NCBI GenBank assembly: GCA_947456305.1
Contig: CANGPN010000006.1
Coordinates: 1 to 64,000, forward strand
Source of the DNA: Comamonadaceae bacterium
GTDB taxonomy: Bacteria > Pseudomonadota > Gammaproteobacteria > Burkholderiales > Burkholderiaceae_C
Length of the DNA stretch: 64,000 nucleotides
Direction of reading: 5' to 3'
Part shown: one piece after another, positions 8,620 to 16,912 of the stretch
How the letters are laid out: each line of letters opens with the position of its first letter
How positions within the stretch are numbered: the stretch's first letter is position 1
Position numbers and translations under genes: made by a program
The notes under the pieces: model-generated
The model's input: only the letters and a program-made list of their open reading frames with translations
Told to the model about the DNA's origin: nothing
Databases searched by the model: none

Positions 8620-9852
8620 TCAAACCATACCGACAGGCAGTGTGAATCGTGAAGTGTCAGTGTAGTGCTGCTCATGGTTGAGCAAAACTTCGTACATCAC
8701 GTTTTCTGTTTTTTGCACTATCACATCCCAACCCATGGCTTGGGCGCTGAGGCTTGCCTGTTGTCTCACGTAAGTCATCAAATACGGATTGTTCAGCAAA
8801 GCTTGTGCGGCCATTTCAAAATGCACGCCGGAATCGTGCGCAGCCAACATGCCGTTGATACCGCTTTGAATCAATTCACCGGCGGCTGCATGCTTAAAAG
8901 CCACGACCGCCAGGCCGGAAGCCATGGCCTCTAAAGTGACATTGCCAAAGGTTTCTGTCTGGCTGGCAAACACAAACATATCTGCACTGGCGTAATGGGC
9001 CGCCAGGTCTTCGCCGGTTTGAAAACCGGCGAAGATCACATCGCTGTGGCTTTGTTGTAATTCTTGGCGCATAGGACCGTCGCCTACCAAAACCAATTTG
9101 GTCTCGGGGTGTCGTTGTTTGGCCATGGCATAGGTTTGCAAAACCAGCTTGAGGTTTTTCTCAACCGCCAACCTTCCTACATAAAGCATCACCGTGGTGT
9201 CGGCGCCGGCTTGCCAACTTTCACGCAAGCTCTGGCTGCGCTTGGCCGGAGAGAATAAGCGGGTATCAATACCGCGCGGCACCACTTTCAATCGCTGAAA
9301 CCCGCTGCTGCGTAAGCTGTCGGCCAGTGCCAGTGTGGGCACCATGGTGGCATCAGCCGCGTTGTGAAACTTGCGCATATACGCCAGTATGGCGCCGCTT
9401 AACCAGCCTATGCCGTAGTGGCTGCTGTAGGCGTGAAAGTTGGTGCGAAAATCGGTACTGACCGGTATGCGGAGTTTGCGCGCCACTTGGAGCGCCGACC
9501 AACCCAGTGGGCCTTCCGTAGCTATATGCACCACGTCAGGCCGCTTGAAAGACCACAGTCTGTGCAATTCTTTTTTCGCCGGTAAGCCCATGCGCAATTG
9601 TTTGTAAAAGGGTATGGGCATTCCCTTGACCAGCAACTCATTAAAGCCCTCGCTGCTTTGTGCAAGTTGGGTTTTTTGTTGGCGTGGTCGTACCAGCCAG
9701 ATGTCGTGGCCGTTGGCTTGCAAGCCATTCACCATCTTGGACAAGGTGTGCGCCACGCCGTTGATATCAGGTGGAAATGTTTCAGTGACCACGGAGATAT
9801 TCAAAGCCCGCCTAGCGTGACCGAAACGCTCTACTTGTATGTGTGTATTCAT
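8620..9852 (-). CDS. GT4-family glycosyltransferase, probable glycolipid synthase
   Basis: A 410-residue GT-B enzyme. The N-terminal domain begins SVVTETFPPDINGVAHTL, typical of MgtA/PimB-like and Agt-like lipid glycosyltransferases; the C-terminal donor domain has YVGRLAVEKNL and the EX7E region FASQTETFGNVTLEAMASG. Family members transfer sugar from UDP- or GDP-sugars to diacylglycerol or related lipids at the membrane. The neighbours (ugd for UDP-glucuronate, plcP, lplT, psd) favour a lipid acceptor. It is divergent from the Mpo1-like gene across a 160-bp region with Pho-box-like repeats. Confidence 0.8.
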   Translation of the reverse strand: MNTHIQVERFGHARRALNISVVTETFPPDINGVAHTLSKMVNGLQANGHDIWLVRPRQQKTQLAQSSEGFNELLVKGMPIPFYKQLRMGLPAKKELHRLWSFKRPDVVHIATEGPLGWSALQVARKLRIPVSTDFRTNFHAYSSHYGIGWLSGAILAYMRKFHNAADATMVPTLALADSLRSSGFQRLKVVPRGIDTRLFSPAKRSQSLRESWQAGADTTVMLYVGRLAVEKNLKLVLQTYAMAKQRHPETKLVLVGDGPMRQELQQSHSDVIFAGFQTGEDLAAHYASADMFVFASQTETFGNVTLEAMASGLAVVAFKHAAAGELIQSGINGMLAAHDSGVHFEMAAQALLNNPYLMTYVRQQASLSAQAMGWDVIVQKTENVMYEVLLNHEQHYTDTSRFTLPVGMV

Positions 9853-9897
9853 CCCTCTACTGTGACCGGCAAATAAAACAGTTTGATGAACATCATG

Positions 9898-9947
9898 TGT
9901 CAGGAAAATGACATTGATTCAATCGCTCAATGTCATGAAAATTTCAT
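9898..9947. promoter_or_regulatory. Two Pho-box-like 17-mers between divergent genes
   Basis: TGTCAG-GAAAA-TGACAT (9898-9914) and TGTCAT-GAAAA-TTTCAT (9931-9947) are copies of one 17-bp design, 33 bp apart or about three helical turns. Each has two half-sites at 11-bp spacing as in PhoB boxes. They lie between the glycosyltransferase and the gene at 10013 and could control both. Confidence 0.4.
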
Positions 9948-10012
9948 GCAACAGCGTGACAGTAGCAAGTCGGATGAATTGAAAATCTGAATCTAGCCTT
10001 TAAGGAGAAGCC

Positions 10013-10627
10013 ATGAAAGATTTACTGAAGACCCTCGAAACCCAGCGTTGGGACGACCACCGCTATTACCACCACAGCCGAGTGAATCAAACACTGCATT
10101 TGATCAGCGCATTGTCATTTCTGGTGGCTTACGTGTATTTGTTCATTGACCCGGTAGTGTCGGCCTTGATCGCATGGTTGTTTTCTATGAGTACCCGCCA
10201 AATTGGACATTTCTTTTTTGAGCCCAAAGGCTATGACGAGATCAACCTGGCCACCCATGAATACAAAGAAGAGATCAAGGTTGGTTACAACCTCAAGCGC
10301 AAAATCGTGCTGCTTAGTATTTGCGCATTGATTCCCGTTTTGGCTTACTGGATGCCTCAGTACCTGACCTGGGCGGTGCCCGCAGCCTATGAAGACACAC
10401 CTGTTCGCATCACGGGCATGCTGTGGCTGTTCTTGGGTATTGCTGGTTTGACCTTCCGTGTGTTCCAACTCTGGCACCAGGAAAGCTTGCTGGCAGGCCT
10501 GGCCTGGGCCATGAAGATCATCACCGACCCGGTGCACGATATCAAGATGTACTACAAATCACCTTTTTACCTGTTGCGCGGCGAATGGATAGACCCCATG
10601 GACCATGTCAGAACTTCAGTGCATTAA
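10013..10627 (+). CDS. Membrane protein resembling the Mpo1/DUF962 family
   Basis: A 204-residue integral membrane protein with about four helices (near residues 30-45, 47-62, 97-115 and 138-155). The segment RVNQTLHLISA followed by QIGHFFFEPKG resembles the His motifs of DUF962/Mpo1 proteins (HxxxNxxxH..., GHxFFE), and the C-terminal HDIKMYYKSP resembles the second conserved patch. Yeast Mpo1 is an iron-dependent dioxygenase that shortens 2-hydroxy fatty acids from sphingoid bases. This protein is longer than usual DUF962 members, so the assignment is tentative. A strong ribosome site (AAGGAG) precedes the ATG. Its 3' end overlaps the convergent aminotransferase gene by 4 nt. Confidence 0.55.
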   Translation: MKDLLKTLETQRWDDHRYYHHSRVNQTLHLISALSFLVAYVYLFIDPVVSALIAWLFSMSTRQIGHFFFEPKGYDEINLATHEYKEEIKVGYNLKRKIVLLSICALIPVLAYWMPQYLTWAVPAAYEDTPVRITGMLWLFLGIAGLTFRVFQLWHQESLLAGLAWAMKIITDPVHDIKMYYKSPFYLLRGEWIDPMDHVRTSVH

Positions 10628-12288
10628 GCATTGGCCCATTTTTTATTCAACATTTCCCTTAACAGGCTTTGACGGATACGGCGGTTGGTTTGGTCGGGGG
10701 GGGCCCAGAACCAACCGTCGTTTTGCATTTGCTGCGCAGCCCGGACAAAACGCTGAACAAATATCTCAAAATCTGCATCGTTGATATTGAAACTGAAGAT
10801 CATGCGGCCTGAGCCCACCCAACTGAGTGCAATCCCTTGGTCTCTCAGATAAAACTGCAACATCCAGTGGTAACGGCTCGCTGCCGTGTAAAGCACAGAC
10901 CAAACGCTTTCCATGCCTGCGACTTGCACCGGCACACCTGCTTGCTGCAAGCGCGTGTTGAGCAAAGTCATGCGATCAGTCCAGACGCGACTGCTGTCGG
11001 CGTACATGGTTTGCACTTCTTGGGTCTGCAGTCTTTCCAAAAATACCTGCATGGTGGTCATCACATATGGATGTGCATTAAAGGTACCGCGTGCAAAACA
11101 CAGGTCGGCAGGTTTTTGCTCGTCATATCGCTTCATCCACTGCGACATACCGCAGACCACGCCGACCGGCAAACCGCCGCCCAGTGTTTTGCCGTAAGTC
11201 ACCAAATCAGCTTTGACATTGAAATAGGCCTGTGCTCCGCCGGGCGCCAGTCTGAAGCCCAGAAACACTTCATCCATGATGAGCGCAATGCCTTTGTCGG
11301 TGCAGACTTGACGAAGTTGCTGCAGCCACTTGGTATAGGCCTGTCTGTCGTAGTGAACGCTGCGCCCGCCATCGACCAGGGTCGAATCTGTCGGCGCGGA
11401 TTTGTTCGGATGCATGGCTTGCAGTGGGTTGACCAGCACACAGGCGATGTCATTGCGGTTACGCAATACACGCAATGTGTTCGGGTGCATGTCATTCAAG
11501 GTCAGCGTGTCCGACGAGGGCGGCATGGGATTGCCCGGGCCGGGTTGCACATCGTCCCACCAGCCGTGGTAGGCACCGGTGAATCGAACAATCTTGCGCT
11601 TGCGGCTGTGGTAGCGCGCCAACCGCACGGCTTGCATGACGGCCTCTGTACCAGACATATGAAAAGACACTTCCTGCATGCCGGAGATCTCGCACAAGCG
11701 CTTGACGTTGTCCAGCACACAAGGGTGGTAAGAGCCGAGCACGGGGCCAAGCTTTTCTGCACGTTTGACTCCCTCAGTAATGCATTGCTTGTAAAAGTCC
11801 AGACCGAACAGATTGACGCCGTAAGAACCGGTGACATCAAAGTAGCGGTTGCCGTCCAAGTCGGTCAGGTAAACCCCTTCGCTTTCGCGCCAAAAGCTAC
11901 CCAGTTGTATGTGCTGGCTGAGTTGTTCGCGAAACTGGTAAGGCACCCGGTACTGGCTGATCAATTGCAAATCGGAAACCATGGGTTTGACTTGTGCCGA
12001 CATGGCCAATGTTTGAGGACTGCGTGTATGCAAGCGCTCGGCCAGTGTCTGCAAGCCTTGTTGACGTTGCAACACCACTTGCTGCGGAGCTTCATCCGCC
12101 GCAAACCATTGCTCATCCCGGTAGCTGTAAGCCGGAATCCAGGCGGCTACGCGCTTGGACATGCGCAAATGACCGCCCAGCGACGGGCTTTTAGCCAGCG
12201 ACAGTTGCAGCCGTTGGTGCAATTTCTTCAACAACACCAAGCTTGCCAGCGCCGTGGCGGTGAGGGTCCATGTATTCAGTGGCTCCAT
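10624..12288 (-). CDS. Membrane-anchored class III aminotransferase, glutamate-1-semialdehyde aminomutase-like
   Basis: A 554-residue PLP enzyme of fold type I. The core from about residue 130 shows HemL/class III features: MSGTEAVMQAVRLAR, the substrate loop FTGAYHGWWDDV, the PLP aspartate in LIMDEVFLGFR and the Schiff-base lysine in VTYGKTLGGGLPVGV. It differs from HemL by a 120-residue N-terminal extension that starts with a hydrophobic segment (TLTATALASLVLL) and a basic stretch, suggesting membrane attachment. The ATG at 12288 has AAGGAA at good spacing; a TTG at 12306 is possible. It is unlikely to be the cell's heme-pathway HemL. The position beside psd and the lipid genes suggests an amino-group transfer on a lipid-related substrate, as inference. 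Confidence 0.7.
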   Translation of the reverse strand: MEPLNTWTLTATALASLVLLKKLHQRLQLSLAKSPSLGGHLRMSKRVAAWIPAYSYRDEQWFAADEAPQQVVLQRQQGLQTLAERLHTRSPQTLAMSAQVKPMVSDLQLISQYRVPYQFREQLSQHIQLGSFWRESEGVYLTDLDGNRYFDVTGSYGVNLFGLDFYKQCITEGVKRAEKLGPVLGSYHPCVLDNVKRLCEISGMQEVSFHMSGTEAVMQAVRLARYHSRKRKIVRFTGAYHGWWDDVQPGPGNPMPPSSDTLTLNDMHPNTLRVLRNRNDIACVLVNPLQAMHPNKSAPTDSTLVDGGRSVHYDRQAYTKWLQQLRQVCTDKGIALIMDEVFLGFRLAPGGAQAYFNVKADLVTYGKTLGGGLPVGVVCGMSQWMKRYDEQKPADLCFARGTFNAHPYVMTTMQVFLERLQTQEVQTMYADSSRVWTDRMTLLNTRLQQAGVPVQVAGMESVWSVLYTAASRYHWMLQFYLRDQGIALSWVGSGRMIFSFNINDADFEIFVQRFVRAAQQMQNDGWFWAPPDQTNRRIRQSLLREMLNKKWANA

Positions 12289-12337
12289 CAGAAGTTCCTT
12301 TATCAAAACCTCCTTTGTATGACGACTGGGTTAAAAA

Positions 12338-13225
12338 ATGATGACTGTTCGTGAAGTTTTCCAAAAAATAGGTGCCAACGAAGATTTAAACTTTTTGTTG
12401 ACGAACCGGATTCCCCGCTTGGCATTGACCCGTTTCATGGGTTGGTTCAGCCAAATACGCCAGCCTTGGGTGCGTGATGCATCCATTGCTGTCTGGCAGC
12501 GTTTGTCTGATTTGAATTTGTCTGAAGCGCGCAAAACGCATTTCGACAGCTTGCACGACTGTTTCATACGCGAACTCAAACCAGGCGCCAGAACCGTCGA
12601 TGAGTCGCCCGATGTATTGACCAGTCCGTGCGACGGCATTGTGGGCGCCATGGGCAGGGTGCAAGACGGTCAGGTGTTTCAGGCCAAAGGCTTTCCTTAC
12701 TCGCTCAAGGACTTGTTGGGTGAACAAGCCAATGCCGGACATTGGCATAACGGCTGGTTCATGACCATACGTATCACTTCTTATATGTACCACCGCTTCC
12801 ATGCGCCTTACCAAGGCAGGCTAAAGCGTGTCCAGTATTTCTCAGGCGACACCTGGAATGTGAATCCGATTGCATTGAAGCGGGTGGAAAAACTCTTTTG
12901 TAAAAACGAACGCGCTTTGCTGGAAACAGAAATAGGGCTCCAGGCTTACCCGGTGGCCTTGGTGCCGGTGGCGGCGGTGTTGGTGGCCAGCATCCGTTTG
13001 CATGCACTTGACGGTTTGTTACGCGATGTGTGTCACGGCGCTTTGGATGTGCCGTGTGACGCCGGCTTTGACAAAGGCGAAGAACTCGGCTGGTTTCAGC
13101 ACGGCTCGACGATTTTGATTTTTGTCCCCGAGTCGTTCAGCTTTGCCGAAGGCATGCACGAGGGCCGTGTGCTGAAAATGGGCGAAGCCTTGATGCGCTT
13201 ACCCGTTGATCACCGCGCCGCGTGA
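12338..13225 (+). CDS. psd: Phosphatidylserine decarboxylase proenzyme
   Basis: A 295-residue proenzyme that makes phosphatidylethanolamine from phosphatidylserine at the inner membrane. The self-cleavage motif is HGST near residue 252, giving a large beta subunit and a small alpha subunit that begins at the serine-derived pyruvoyl group. Conserved parts PCDGIVG and MYHRFHAP are present. A second ATG follows directly at 12341; no clear ribosome site is seen before either. It is divergent from the aminotransferase gene by 49 bp, and its 3' end overlaps lplT by 27 nt on the opposite strand. Confidence 0.92.
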   Translation: MMTVREVFQKIGANEDLNFLLTNRIPRLALTRFMGWFSQIRQPWVRDASIAVWQRLSDLNLSEARKTHFDSLHDCFIRELKPGARTVDESPDVLTSPCDGIVGAMGRVQDGQVFQAKGFPYSLKDLLGEQANAGHWHNGWFMTIRITSYMYHRFHAPYQGRLKRVQYFSGDTWNVNPIALKRVEKLFCKNERALLETEIGLQAYPVALVPVAAVLVASIRLHALDGLLRDVCHGALDVPCDAGFDKGEELGWFQHGSTILIFVPESFSFAEGMHEGRVLKMGEALMRLPVDHRAA

Positions 13226-14446
13226 GATTTGCCGGTAACGCCAGGTCATGCCGCACATGCCGGTGACAATGAGAGCGGCCAGGGCCCAAATCAAGCCCTG
13301 CACCGGTACTTGCAAATACGCCAGCAGGCTGTAAGCGCAAAGCAGCAACAGCACGCTGCTGTTTTCGCAGGTGTTTTGCACAGAAATGGAACGCCCGGCG
13401 CTCAAGAGTTGCACGCCCCTGGCTTGCAGCATGGCATTCATAGGCACGACAAAAAATCCGCCTAGCATGCCCAGTGCCAGCGTCAATACCATGGCCCATT
13501 CCCAGTTGTGAATTTGGGTCATCAAGGGCAATGCAAGACCTAATCCAATACCTGCACTCAACACCAGAGGCGCATTCGCCAATGACACACAGCGCGCCGC
13601 CAAGGCGGCACCTGCCATGACACCGATGGCTGTAACGGCTTGCAGGTAAGCCGCCTGGGTCAAATTCAAATCAAGCATGGTTTGCGCCCAGGCCAGCACC
13701 AGCAGTTGCATGCTCGCGCCCACGCCCCAAAACAAACTGGTCACCGATAAACTGACGCCGCCTAGAGGGTCGCGCCACAAGGTGCGTTGATCTTTGATGA
13801 AGTTGTGCCACACCTCGCGTATGTGCCAACCGGTGTCGGCATAGCGTTTGCCGCTGTCTGGTATGCGGGTGTTCAGCGCTGCCGCCAGCACATACAGCAA
13901 GCCAATCAATCCCATGGAAACAGCAAAGGTTTGTTGAAACGGCAAAGCATCTTTCAAATACTTACACAGCGCTGAGCTCAGCCATGCGTCAGAAACCAGG
14001 GCGCCACCGAGCATGACGCCGAACAAAGCTGCGCACACGGCGCTTACCTCAATCCAGGCGTTGGCATGCACTAACTCTTCAGCGGGTACGAGTTCTGTGA
14101 TCAAACCGTATTTGGCCGGCGCATACATGGCAGCCCCCAATCCCGTGAAGGCGAATGCGGTGATCGGATCTGCGCCTCCTATGAGGGCGATGCAGGCCGC
14201 CAGTTTTAAACCGTTGGCACGCATCATTACGCCATGCTTAGGACGGCTATCCGACCAGGCGCCTACCCAGGGTCCGGACAGCACATAAGACAAAGTGAAC
14301 ATCACCTTGATCAAGGGAATCCAGAAAGCCGCTTGAGCCTGTGCTTGCAGCAGAGCAATGACCAGCAACAGCAAAGCGTTATCGGCCAACGCTGATGCAA
14401 ATTGAGCGGCAATCAGTACGTAAAAACCGGGCTGTTTGGCGGGCAC
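13199..14446 (-). CDS. lplT: Lysophospholipid transporter LplT-like MFS protein
   Basis: A 415-residue major facilitator with about 12 helices. The N-terminal FYVLIAAQFASALADNALLL and GAAMYAPAKYGLITELVP with HANAWIE match LplT, which flips lysophospholipids inward across the inner membrane. In E. coli LplT works with the acyltransferase Aas; no aas is seen here. The gene follows the PlcP-like phosphoesterase by 10 nt on the same strand, which suggests an operon for phospholipid turnover. Confidence 0.85.
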   Translation of the reverse strand: MPAKQPGFYVLIAAQFASALADNALLLLVIALLQAQAQAAFWIPLIKVMFTLSYVLSGPWVGAWSDSRPKHGVMMRANGLKLAACIALIGGADPITAFAFTGLGAAMYAPAKYGLITELVPAEELVHANAWIEVSAVCAALFGVMLGGALVSDAWLSSALCKYLKDALPFQQTFAVSMGLIGLLYVLAAALNTRIPDSGKRYADTGWHIREVWHNFIKDQRTLWRDPLGGVSLSVTSLFWGVGASMQLLVLAWAQTMLDLNLTQAAYLQAVTAIGVMAGAALAARCVSLANAPLVLSAGIGLGLALPLMTQIHNWEWAMVLTLALGMLGGFFVVPMNAMLQARGVQLLSAGRSISVQNTCENSSVLLLLCAYSLLAYLQVPVQGLIWALAALIVTGMCGMTWRYRQISRGAVING

Positions 14447-14456
14447 GTGTAACGAA

Positions 14457-15263
14457 TCAGGAAACCAGGCTGGCAGGTTCAGGTACGACAGCTGGCTCCT
14501 GCAACAACTTGATTTTGACAGGCGTGAAGTCCAGTTCCTGGTCCCAGAAAATCAATTCGAGATGACCGTCCACGTGTTCAACCAACGCAGACCGGCTTTC
14601 CACCCAGTCGCCGTCGTTGCAATACAAAATGCCGTTGATCATGCGTATTTCGGCGCGGTGTATGTGACCACAGACCACGCCCTGGTAACCGCGCTTTTGT
14701 GCTTCATGGGCGACAGCGTTTTCAAAGTCTGTGACGAAGTTGAGAGCTTTTTTGACTTTGCCTTTGAGGTAGGCGGACAAGGACCAGTAGCGCATGCCCA
14801 ATCGGGCGCGCAAGCGGTTGAAATGACGGTTTAAGCGCAAGGTCAACTCGTACAAACTGTCGCCTACATAAGCCAGCCATTTGGCATATTGCACCACGGC
14901 GTCAAAATAGTCGCCGTGAATCAGCCAGAGTTTGCGCCCGTCGAGCAAGGTGTGTGTGGCTTCTTCCATGACCTCGATGCCGCCGAAGTGATGCTCGACA
15001 AAATCACGGGCAAACTCGTCGTGGTTACCCGGTATGTAGACCACGCGACTGCCTTTGCGCACGCGGCGCAGTAGTTTTTGCACCACGTCGTTATGGGCTT
15101 GCGGCCAGTACCATTTGCGACGCAGTTGCCAGCCGTCGACGATATCGCCGACCAGGTACAAGGTGTCGCTGGTATGGGACTTCAGAAAATCCAACAGCGC
15201 CTCAGCTTGGCAACCCGGTGTACCCAGGTGCAGGTCAGAGATAAAAACTGCTCTGTAATGCAT
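14457..15263 (-). CDS. plcP: PlcP-type metallophosphoesterase (phospholipase C, often annotated as UDP-diacylglucosamine hydrolase)
   Basis: A 268-residue calcineurin-like phosphoesterase. The metal motifs are complete: ISDLHLG, LVGDIVDGW, PGNHDEF, IHGDYFD and CGHIHRAE. The sequence between them (RRKWYWPQAHNDVVQKLLR, FGGIEVMEEA, GDWVESRSALVEH) matches what I recall of Sinorhizobium PlcP, which hydrolyses phosphatidylcholine and phosphatidylethanolamine to diacylglycerol under phosphate limitation; the long helical insertion near residues 140-180 is also shared. Automatic pipelines often label this family LpxH-like. The ATG at 15263 starts at the conserved strand; an upstream in-frame start would overlap gloB. 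The neighbouring lplT and the nearby glycosyltransferase fit a lipid-remodelling role. Confidence 0.75.
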   Translation of the reverse strand: MHYRAVFISDLHLGTPGCQAEALLDFLKSHTSDTLYLVGDIVDGWQLRRKWYWPQAHNDVVQKLLRRVRKGSRVVYIPGNHDEFARDFVEHHFGGIEVMEEATHTLLDGRKLWLIHGDYFDAVVQYAKWLAYVGDSLYELTLRLNRHFNRLRARLGMRYWSLSAYLKGKVKKALNFVTDFENAVAHEAQKRGYQGVVCGHIHRAEIRMINGILYCNDGDWVESRSALVEHVDGHLELIFWDQELDFTPVKIKLLQEPAVVPEPASLVS

Positions 15264-15404
15264 GCATTCCCCAAAGGATGGCTGTGATTCACAGAGCAAC
15301 ACATGCATCTGTAATATGACATAGCTTAAGCAGGCTGTGTGACTGATTGATGAAACAATCAACAGGCGCTGTAACACCGTATTTTTCATAAGGACATTCA
15401 AGCC

Positions 15405-16202
15405 ATGGCCATGCTCGTCAAACAAATCTGGACCGCCAACCCTTACCGTAATTTCAATTACTTGATAGCTTGTAGCGAAACCGGTGAGGCTCTGGCGATT
15501 GATCCGCTGGACAGCGCCAAATGTTTACAGACGGCCAAGGCCGAGGGCTGGAGCATCACGCAAATTTTGAATACGCATGAACACCACGACCATACCGGCG
15601 GTAACCAAGCGGTGGTGGATGCCACGGGAGCCAAAGTGCTGGCCCATGCCAAAGCCGGTCACGCCATTGCAGGCATGTTTCGCGGTTTGATTGCAGGTGA
15701 CATCATCAAAGTTGGCAAGACAGTGGAGCTCGAAGCCTTAGACACGCCGGGCCACACCATGTGCCATATCTGTTTGCGCTCCCATACCGATCAGCCCGCG
15801 CTGTTTTCCGGCGACACCTTGTTCAATGCCGGTGCGGGCAATTGCCACAACGGCGGTAACGTCAAGTCCTTGTTTCAAACCTTCAGTCAGCAATTAAACC
15901 GACTGCCTGAACACACCTTGATTTACCCCGGGCACGATTACATAGAAAACAACTTGCGTTTCACACTCAACCGCGAACCTGACAACGCACAAGCAGCCAA
16001 ACTTTTAAAGCAGGTCAGCGCACAGGATGTGAACCAGCCATGGGTGACAACATTGCAGACCGAGCGTGAGATCAATACGTTTTTCCGGCTTGACAGTCAA
16101 AGCGTGCAAGCGCATTTGCGCGCTTCATTTGCCGATTTAACGGGGCCGTTGGATGAAGAAACGGTTTTCACCAAACTGCGTGAACTGCGCAATACCTGGT
16201 GA
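15405..16202 (+). CDS. gloB: Hydroxyacylglutathione hydrolase (glyoxalase II)-like MBL protein
   Basis: A 265-residue MBL-fold hydrolase with the metal motif THEHHDHTGG at residues 57-66, the second-site histidine in DTPGHTMCH, an aspartate in FSGDTLFNAGAG and the late histidine in YPGHDYIE. Glyoxalase II cleaves S-lactoylglutathione to lactate and glutathione. The C-terminal extension (NTFFRL...EETVFTKLRELRNTW) matches a betaproteobacterial GloB subgroup. The gene stands alone, divergent from plcP and convergent with the GntR gene. Confidence 0.82.
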   Translation: MAMLVKQIWTANPYRNFNYLIACSETGEALAIDPLDSAKCLQTAKAEGWSITQILNTHEHHDHTGGNQAVVDATGAKVLAHAKAGHAIAGMFRGLIAGDIIKVGKTVELEALDTPGHTMCHICLRSHTDQPALFSGDTLFNAGAGNCHNGGNVKSLFQTFSQQLNRLPEHTLIYPGHDYIENNLRFTLNREPDNAQAAKLLKQVSAQDVNQPWVTTLQTEREINTFFRLDSQSVQAHLRASFADLTGPLDEETVFTKLRELRNTW

Positions 16203-16214
16203 TGCGCCGCCTAT

Positions 16215-16871
16215 TTAAAGTGATGACAAACGGTCAATGATGAAGTTGGCGGTTTGCATGATGTGTTCTCTGGCCTTTTTTTCAGCCGCATCCTGGTCGC
16301 CCTGAGCGACTGAAAGCAGCAAGTCTTCGTGCTGATCCCAGATATCACGTGGTTTTTCGTCCCGCATCAATACTTCGCCCATGACCCGTTGCGTGTAGGT
16401 CCAGTGCGCGTCCATGGTGGGTGCGACCAGCAGGTTGTCTGACAGTCCATAGACAAAATGGTGAAACGCCATGTCGGCGCTGATGAGTTGGGTCACTTGG
16501 CCGCTTTTCACAGCTTGCCTGCCTTGCTTGATCAACGCAGGTCCGTCTGTGCGTGCGGTGGCGGCATTGTTCAATGCAGCTTTACGGAAAGCCAGCCCCT
16601 CAAGCACGGCGCGCACTTCGTACATTTGGCGGATGTAATCCGGGTCTAAGGGCGCCACGATCAGGCCGCGTCCCGGCGCGTCGCGTAACAAGCCTTGGTT
16701 GCGTAGCAGCAGCAAAGCCTGTTGCACCGGTTGGCGGGAAACGCCGAGTTCGCTGGCAATCTGTTCCTGAATGATGCGTGTGCCGGGGGTCAGCTTGCCG
16801 GCCGAAATCTCCAGCAATATGGCCTCATGCACCTGTTCGACCAGGTTAGGTTGGACTGACAGAATTTTCAT
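16215..16871 (-). CDS. GntR-family (FCD) transcriptional regulator
   Basis: A 218-residue regulator with an N-terminal winged helix (LEISAGKLTPGTRIIQEQIA, ELGVSRQPVQQALLLL) and a C-terminal all-helical FCD ligand domain (YEVRAVLEGLAFRKA, ADMAFHHFVY, HEDLLLSVAQGD, and an HI near the end). FCD domains bind small carboxylates, often with a metal held by conserved His/Asp. It follows the ThDP enzyme gene by 41 nt on the same strand and is the likely regulator of that gene and the divergent ligase-Rieske-PQQ operon, through the palindrome at 18709-18724. Confidence 0.85.
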   Translation of the reverse strand: MKILSVQPNLVEQVHEAILLEISAGKLTPGTRIIQEQIASELGVSRQPVQQALLLLRNQGLLRDAPGRGLIVAPLDPDYIRQMYEVRAVLEGLAFRKAALNNAATARTDGPALIKQGRQAVKSGQVTQLISADMAFHHFVYGLSDNLLVAPTMDAHWTYTQRVMGEVLMRDEKPRDIWDQHEDLLLSVAQGDQDAAEKKAREHIMQTANFIIDRLSSL

Positions 16872-16912
16872 TAACGCCCTTTACTGCTTCAATCAGCTTG
16901 AAAAGGTGGCAC

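Noticed and set aside
10837-12354. 505-codon open frame on the + strand
   Set aside because: It is the antisense shadow of the aminotransferase gene, which has clear PLP motifs; the translated frame is rich in His, Cys and Gln with no domain.
14457-15263. Calling the phosphoesterase LpxH (UDP-2,3-diacylglucosamine hydrolase)
   Set aside because: The segments RRKWYWPQAHNDVVQKLLR and GDWVESRSALVEH and the long helical insert fit PlcP better, and the neighbours are lipid-turnover genes. LpxH remains the usual automatic label.
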